Shown in pieces: positions 57,879 through 64,000 of a stretch of 64,000 nt of DNA. Position numbers and translations under genes: made by a program. Source of the DNA: Mya arenaria (taxonomy: Eukaryota; Mollusca; Bivalvia; Myida; Myidae); assembly GCF_026914265.1 (NCBI RefSeq), contig NC_069130.1, positions 46,771,929-46,835,928 of the forward strand, written 5' to 3'. Below the pieces are notes generated by a model that was not told where the DNA came from, ran no database searches, and saw nothing but the letters and a program-made list of their open reading frames with translations. The first letter of the stretch is position 1. Every line of letters begins with the position of its first letter.

Positions 57879-57887
57879 CTTATGATA

Positions 57888-58066
57888 TACAGTCGAACCC
57901 CGTTGGCTCGAATCCCGTTGGCTCGACCTAGCTGAGCTCGAAATTCTCGTTGGCTCGAACTCTATGTAAATGACTGATTCATTCACATTGAAGGTAAACA
58001 CTCCCGCTTGGCTCGAATTTCCCGAGGCTCGAAGTTTTTTCGCTGGTCCCTGGGAGTTCGATTGTA
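57888..58066. mobile_element. GGCTCGAA-type MITE, copy 2
   Basis: TACAGTCGAACCCCGTTGG at the left and CCTGGGAGTTCGATTGTA at the right, with several internal GGCTCGAA motifs. It starts 10 bp after the LPMO stop codon. Confidence 0.75.
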
Positions 58067-58079
58067 AATGGCTTTGAAA

Positions 58080-58741
58080 CATGAGTGTGTTTTGCTATCA
58101 CAATCATAGGCTGTTCACAGAATTTTAAATATATATATGTTAAGATAACACGTCGATGGTTCAGTCATTTTTGTTAATTGAGTTTAAACTATCATATAAT
58201 CAAAACAAAACTTTTCTAAGACTTCCATATATGTGACCAATCATGGAGAGCGGAGTTCTAACGTTGTAAAAACTTGTGGCCCAACCCCTGTGCATATATC
58301 ATGCATTATTAATTCGTGTTCGAAAAGCATGTAGTAAAGTACATGTGGTTATAAATAATAAGCTTTGCGCTGGAAAATTGTTTTGTATAGATTTTATTGC
58401 CTTTGGATTTGCATGTAAATTCTTATGTACAAAGTATAATTATGCAAAGCTTTATTTATGTATGCACTGGAAGTTGCTTTCAGATCAGGGCTATTTGCTC
58501 ATGGAGTTTATGGGTCTTTTCCCAAATTGTAATAAGATGTGAAATAAATCATGTAAATATGTTAGTTATGAATTTAGTCCTAAATCCTGACCGTATAAAT
58601 CAAGGTTGCGATATGAAAGTAAAAAAAAAGTAAAAAAGTCCCTAGGTAATCTTCATATGGCCTTAAATAACACTTGTGGCTCGGGTTACCCGACCCTACT
58701 TGCGTTTTTATAGTGTGTTTTAATATGTAGTTTTAAAACAG
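58080..58741. other. Intergenic, nothing recognised
   Basis: AT-rich sequence between two MITEs. The 88- and 78-codon ORFs overlap each other in different frames and show no known domain. Confidence 0.45.
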
Positions 58742-59057
58742 TAATGCACCAGTCAATTGTAACCACGGCCCCCCAGGTCCGGGGAATAGCGGGGACTTTG
58801 ACTTTCGGTCCAGCCAACCCCGGGTAAAATCTCCGCCCTGCGGGGACAAACTGATGGTCAAATCCCCGCCAATTGCCCCCGTACCCCAGGGAGCCGAAGT
58901 AAGGCCCATTCCCCGCTATATTTTGCGCAAAGACAAAACGACCGCATTCACCCGGCACTGCGGGGCCACAGGTAAAAACACGGCCCATTTCCCCGGCTAT
59001 CCCCGGTTCACCCCCGGACCTGGGGGGAGGGCGTGGTTACAATTGACTGGTGCATAA
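58742..59057. mobile_element. GC-rich MITE with 25-bp perfect TIRs
   Basis: ATGCACCAGTCAATTGTAAC and its exact inverse GTTACAATTGACTGGTGCAT bound about 315 bp of CCCCGG-rich sequence, sharply GC-richer than its surroundings. The 100-codon minus-strand ORF inside is a by-product of the GC content. Confidence 0.8.
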
Positions 59058-59395
59058 AGCTTTATACTGAAAATCTGCTTTAATACCATTTCCCAATAAA
59101 ACACCCAACCTATCCTTTCTATTTTTTACCAGATGCAATCCTAACCACACATATATTTTAGCCTATACTATGTTTCTATAAATAAAATGTTTACAAAGAG
59201 GAAAACGAAAACTTTTATGAACAGACGTGTTGAACCATTTAAACTGTACAGAGCACGTACTTTGAATTCTCCCATGAGAAATTTTCAGGCTTTCTTAGTT
59301 TCTTGTTGTAAATTCCTAAATTTTTACATTCGCCCACAACATCATGGGTGTCCCTGGCAACACCTTACATCAAATAAACAATCATGACTTAAATG

Positions 59396-61479
59396 TCAAC
59401 TAATATTCATGAAATAAGCTAGTTCGTCAATGTCTACTTTGTAATCTTGCACCCACTTTGGACCCGAAATGACGTCACTTGTGTTACTCAATTCATTCCT
59501 CCAGTTACCTCGTGGAAAATATATGTCACGTGACCTTGCTCCTTTCTCCATTACTGGGGCAACCAAAATCTCATCTCGTCTTCTATCGTCCACGTGACCT
59601 GATCATTCGGATCCATCCACCAAAGCGGCCGTATGATTGGTTCGCCAGTACCGTCGATTCTCGCGCAAATTTGACGAGAACAGACGAGAAGTTTTCCCGC
59701 ATTTCTGTGAACGTTCGAGCTATATCGACAATGGTATCGTTAAATTGCCAAGGCGTTATAGAATACTGCATTCCAGGTAAAAATACATTAAGCTGCAACC
59801 ATCGAACATACAATTCTGGATCCGGTTGGCCGTTGTACGCGTTCCCACCAATCATATCCGGAAGTACAAATGGATACCCAAGAAGCCCGTACGTCAACAC
59901 ACAAGGAATAATGGACTTGTACGCATTGTCATGACCCCAGTTTGAACCTTTATCCATCATGCGTACAAAGATCGGGTATTTCTGAGTCTTGTACCCAACT
60001 CGAACCTCTTGGTGAAAAGTTTGGTCCGCCTCGGCTGCAAGTTGAACCCATTTCATCGGGTACGCCTCAGCGGGGTTCAACGTAACGTTAGCTTGGCTAT
60101 AAGTGTGAGGAGCCCATGACGTCTCCCCAGCGTCGAACTTAAAGGAACTAATGTTGTACGTCGCTTTTATGTAGTTTAATTTTGAAAGAAACCAGTCTAC
60201 TGCGGACCTATTTGAAACGTCCAAAATTCCCGCCAAAGGACCGTCCCACCACGGTATAATCATGGGAGCGGGACTATCTAATTGCCGTACCAACATACGG
60301 TTCAATGCAGCCACTTGGAATGCCATGGAATCCGCGTTGAAAAACGGATGAACCCAGAGGGTTACCCTAAATCCTAGGCCATTCAAGTCTTTGATCATTT
60401 GCCGAGCGTCTGGGAATTTTACCGTATCTCAATCCGGGCATATGAGAAGTTGTTTGCAATGATATCGTTTGCGAATTCTATGACAGTGGATTGATTTATG
60501 TCTTTCTTATACTGCGCCCATGTTGACCATATGGGCCGTTTAAAAAGCATTTCGTCTGGGGTCCCCGTCGGTTTATCGATAAAAAGTTCAGTCATCTTCA
60601 GATGGACGTCTTTCACGTTCGCCGCTTGGCATAGTTTGTATTTCAACACCGGAGGCACGTTTTTGACGTTAACGTACGGATACGTTTCGTATTTTGCCGT
60701 GAAACACATTCGACCTTGATCCGGATCATTTAAGCTAAAGTAGAGCGGAACGTCATGGTCAATTAGCATACCGACGCCTGCTGTTGAAAAGAAATAACGT
60801 TCGACTACGCCGCCAATTTCGCCAACGTAAGAATCATTGACCTGATAAGCCCTCAGCGAACGTGTGTTCTTTTGGAACGGCCAATATTGATGCTTGTCGG
60901 CGTACCCACCATACCATTGATCAACGCTGACGTTAACGCAGTCCGTCAAAACTTGGTTCACGCAAACGTAACGCTTCTCATGATATTTCGTAACAGTCCA
61001 GCGTGGATCAAAGGCGCTGATCGATGCTATGGCTTTTGTAATTGATACGCAATCGAGCTTCATTTTCCCATTCGAGACAAGCGTTGACGTCACTAGCAGA
61101 CGAACTATTGCACCGACGAGGCACCGCAGAAAATCTACCTTTACCTAAGTCTATTAACAATTTGACATCACTTCCGTTAACTATCTTCAACTCCAGCTCA
61201 CTAGATAACATGAGATTCCTTACACAAACCGGAAAAAGCCGACGTGTGCTGTCCCGGGTTGCCTCCACCGCCTGCGCCGGCGCCCACCTGCCATACGACG
61301 AGGCCTACAACGCCCGCGAGGAGAATAAGGCAGCTCATTACAACCAGCAGAGATCGAGTCTGCTGGGAGCGGGCAGGGGCTGCGGTAACGGTCCGCGTTT
61401 CATACACCAAATTCTGAAACGAGTTTGAATGTGTAAAAAGAAAACTGAAAACTCCTAAAATAAAAGTTGCAAACTGCAA
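59396..61479 (-). pseudogene. GH31 glycosidase, MYORG-like, disrupted
   Basis: Intronless over 2.08 kb, read in pieces. N-terminal piece (61479-61201) has a membrane anchor (SLLVVMSCLILLAGVVGLVV), as in type II membrane MYORG. Next pieces are 61268-61008 and 61093-60419 (DQWYGGYADKHQYWPF, ADIIANNFSYA-type strand). The catalytic piece (60398-59583) has LWVHPFFNADS, FKFDAGETSWAP with the nucleophile Asp, RMMDKGSNWGHDN near the expected acid/base and LGYPFVLPDMIGGN. The last piece (59593-59396) reads EILVAPVMEKGARSRDIYFP. Lesions: frame changes near 61210-61330, 61010 and 59660; a deletion of about 40 nt near 60420 removing the segment between IEI and KFPDARQ; and a 5-bp duplication (GAGATGAGAT) at about 59570. 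Five lesions point to a pseudogene, though assembly errors could explain some. Confidence 0.85.
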
Positions 61480-62480
61480 TTTTTAACTTGCAACAAAATC
61501 AGCAATTATTTGCTTGTGGTATTTTGGTACGACATTTTACGTACTGAATTTATTTGCTGACCATAAATAGATTACTTCTGACGAGAGCAATTTATACCCC
61601 CTTGTGTTATTTTGTGCATTGCAATAACAATTTATTAGTAGTTATTGGAATTTTAAAAATAACACACAAATGAACCTGGAAAAATAAACACAAAAAAACA
61701 ACAATAATAAATAAGAAACGCAATATAAACATACTGTTTCCGAAGACATATCTCAAAACCCTTTAAAACGTTCCGTAATCTGTCATTTTCAGATCGTGAC
61801 TAAATAGCTCGTTTATCTGCAAGATAACTAGGTAAATAAAGTAATACCGCAAATACGAATGCATAGTTATAAACAAACGTACACACTAAAATTTATCCAT
61901 CGTAATGTTTGAAGTCTGATGTTATTTATTTCCAAAATAATATATATATATATATATATAAACATCCATAAGTGAGATACAGTCCGATTATTATTATATA
62001 TATACGGGGGGGGGGGGGGGGGTAGCTAGGCCTAAAAACTTGTACGTTCTACGTGAGTTCGGGGATACCCACCACAAATATTTCTTTCTAAATTAGACGC
62101 AAATTAGTGCAGTTTGGGAGCATTCCAATAGAAAAAAAAACAAAAGGCACTATAACATCAATTGTATATGCACATTACACCAACTTAAATATATATGCAA
62201 TTATTACAATAAAATCAAGCAATAAATACACCAAGCACATAGTTTAAATAAGTTTAAATAAACACAAGACTTGCTTTTGTAATAATAACGTTATATACAA
62301 CTTTTGAGTTGTTATTAGTTTTTATTGCATTTGGGGGTCATAATTTTTGTCTTTTTTAAAAAAAAGTTGTAAGCCCAGGCCTACAAGGCCTATATCTAGC
62401 TACGGCACCGATTATATACATAATATATAATTACATGTGTGTTTCACATCCCATTGCAACTTTAATCCCGCCCCTGGGCC
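61480..62480. other. Intergenic, with (TA)n, a G tract and a degenerate TIR element
   Basis: (TA)n near 61940-61962 and a run of G at about 62006-62022. GTAGCTAGGCCT after the G run is mirrored by AGGCCTATATCTAGCTAC near 62379-62402, suggesting an element of about 400 bp. No gene seen. Confidence 0.5.
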
Positions 62481-62990
62481 CCGCCTCCAGGTACGAGCAA
62501 GGAATTGACGTTTGAGGGAGTGTAGCTTAGGGGAGCAACCTTTTGACATGCGCCCGCTCTGCGATAAATGCATTACAATAAGTAAGCAGTTTACGACCTA
62601 AACATAGTTACGGTCTCCAAGGGACTTACTCATGTTTTGGCACCAGGTCATACATCTGAAACACTCATATTATATCTATTTTACACTTTGATACCAAAAT
62701 TGCAGAAAAAAATACACTTAAAGTGTAAACAGATGTTCTAGTATCAGTGGGTGCGAGCCCACGCCGGTACAGTCAAGGAAAAATAGAAAACTGACAACAA
62801 AACCTCACGCCCACAATGACTCCTTATCAACTTTATGGATAACTCGTTGTAAGTAACTCTTTATGGATAATTTAACCTTTAAGCTTTTTGTTGAATCGCG
62901 TTACTAACCCTATTCAAAATCGTTGACTTATATTTGAGCTTATATCGACATACAAAATAATGCATTTTACATGCGTAAGTCCCTAGGCCA
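62480..62990. repeat. Interspersed repeat, copy 2
   Basis: Relative of 27190-28480. Shares GGGAGCAACCTTTTGACAT, CCACGCCGGTACAGTCAAGG, CTGACAACAA and TATTTGAGCTTATATC in the same order, but is shorter. Confidence 0.55.
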
Positions 62991-63340
62991 TTAAGCCTTA
63001 CAATCTTAATTAAAACGCGGGAGTGGAGACAGGAAGGCAGGTTTGTCTACACGGTTTGTCAAAACTCTTTGCTTGGTGGATTTCTGAGTAACGCCTGCAG
63101 TAACTGTTACACTTTCAGCAACAGAAGTGGTATAGACTATGGCGTATGGCCGTTGATCATATTTGGATGACGTACAGCGTTCACGCATGAAGAGCGTCTG
63201 TGCCAAGGTACTTATTACGCCATCTATTTTTATGTTTTTATTAGTTTTCATCTCAGCATATAATTCTGTTATTTAGTCTCAGGTTTGAGTACCCAATGAG
63301 CTATACTCTTTAAATGTCACTATAGGTCGTTTGGAAACAA

Positions 63341-63358
63341 AACACGCGCACGCACGCG

Positions 63359-63401
<43 letters not shown>
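63341..63401. repeat. (CA)n / (CGCACG)n microsatellite
   Basis: CGCGCACGCACGCGCACG followed by about 20 CA units. Confidence 0.97.
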
Positions 63402-64000
63402 TCAGTAAATAAGTTCTAAAAATAAGTGTTTTCAGATGAATTTCCAGGAAAAAACGGAGCCAAAACATGAGCAAATCTCTTTAACGTCAACTTCGTTTTT
63501 GGCGGGAACTTCGTCCTTATCGCAAATCATCGCTTGGATTTTGCCTAGTCATTCTAAAATGCCGTCCAGGCTTTTTTTTTAATGATGGTTAGCCTGGACG
63601 TCATTCATAACAAAATTCAAAAACATGTAAAAACTGTCTATGAAATGAAATGTTCTTCATTTGTATTCTGTTGGCTTAAGACTGCCAATAAATACCTTAA
63701 TTCTTATCAATAACCATATCCATTTTGCAAATTCACAAGCTATTTCTTCAAAAAAGTAATTTAAATACCATGATTTCAGTTGACAGGAGTTTTTCTTACT
63801 GCCAAAAAGAAAAAAAGGTTACACACAACTAAACTTTAAGGTTTTAATCTGAAGTAGTATTTTTAGTATGGATTATCTTCCCCTAACACTATCATTATCA
63901 GTTACCACACTTTTGTACTTAATGAATTTGAAAAACATTTATCGTCACATACAGGATTCAAGATTTATTTACAAACTATTCTATGGGCAATGTGGACAAT
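63402..64000. other. Window end, nothing recognised
   Basis: AT-rich sequence. Only a small hairpin is visible, GTCCAGGCT / AGCCTGGAC near 63566-63600. No gene seen. Confidence 0.5.

Noticed and set aside
58686..58988. 100-codon minus-strand ORF, GC-rich
   Set aside because: Falls inside the inverted-repeat element at 58742-59057 and reflects its base composition.
63006..63251. 81-codon minus-strand ORF near the window end
   Set aside because: No domain recognised, no convincing splice sites, and it lies beside an interspersed repeat.

Overview
The window is eukaryotic and animal. It is AT-rich, its genes are split by GT-AG introns, and it is crowded with MITEs, tRNA-derived SINEs and satellite-like arrays. 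The repeat vocabulary and the gene content (a FoxJ2/3 forkhead gene, a eukaryotic-type urease accessory protein UreD, an AA15-like LPMO and a GH31 glycosidase of the MYORG type) suggest a lophotrochozoan, most likely a bivalve mollusc. That assignment is inference; no species is claimed.

Layout. (1) 3.8-25.9 kb, minus strand: a complete FoxJ2/3 gene rebuilt here from nine exons with matching splice phases (406 aa). Its introns hold three tandem arrays: a 65-bp array copied from its own exon 8 end and 5' splice site (4.2-5.3 kb), a 29-bp array (11.0-13.0 kb), and an array of 83 tRNA-like 68-bp units (16.4-22.1 kb). (2) 26-34 kb: intergenic, with simple repeats, a 29/30-bp array (29.2-31.5 kb) and a 73-bp array. 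(3) 34.2-41.7 kb, minus strand: a complete UreD gene rebuilt from eight exons (302 aa), with decayed tandem copies of exon 3 in the following intron. (4) 42-48.5 kb: DNA transposons, including a 1,031-bp hAT-like element with a perfect 8-bp target duplication and a TA-flanked 980-bp element, plus a SINE and a possible SGNH-hydrolase first exon. (5) 49.7-54.9 kb: a 38-bp array built around a near-perfect palindrome with arms of about 1.15 kb. (6) 54.9-57.9 kb, plus strand: the C-terminal exons of an AA15-like LPMO, starting exactly where the array ends. (7) 59.4-61.5 kb, minus strand: an intronless GH31 (MYORG-like) sequence broken by about five lesions, so a pseudogene or a badly assembled gene. 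(8) 61.5-64 kb: repeats only.

The genes do not form a functional unit. FoxJ2/3 is a transcription factor, UreD belongs to urease maturation (the other urease genes are not here), and the LPMO and GH31 sequences concern carbohydrates. About a quarter of the window is tandem array. The most unusual items are the length-locked tRNA-like array whose most variable base falls at the would-be anticodon, the amplified 5' splice site in FoxJ2/3, and the satellite palindrome.
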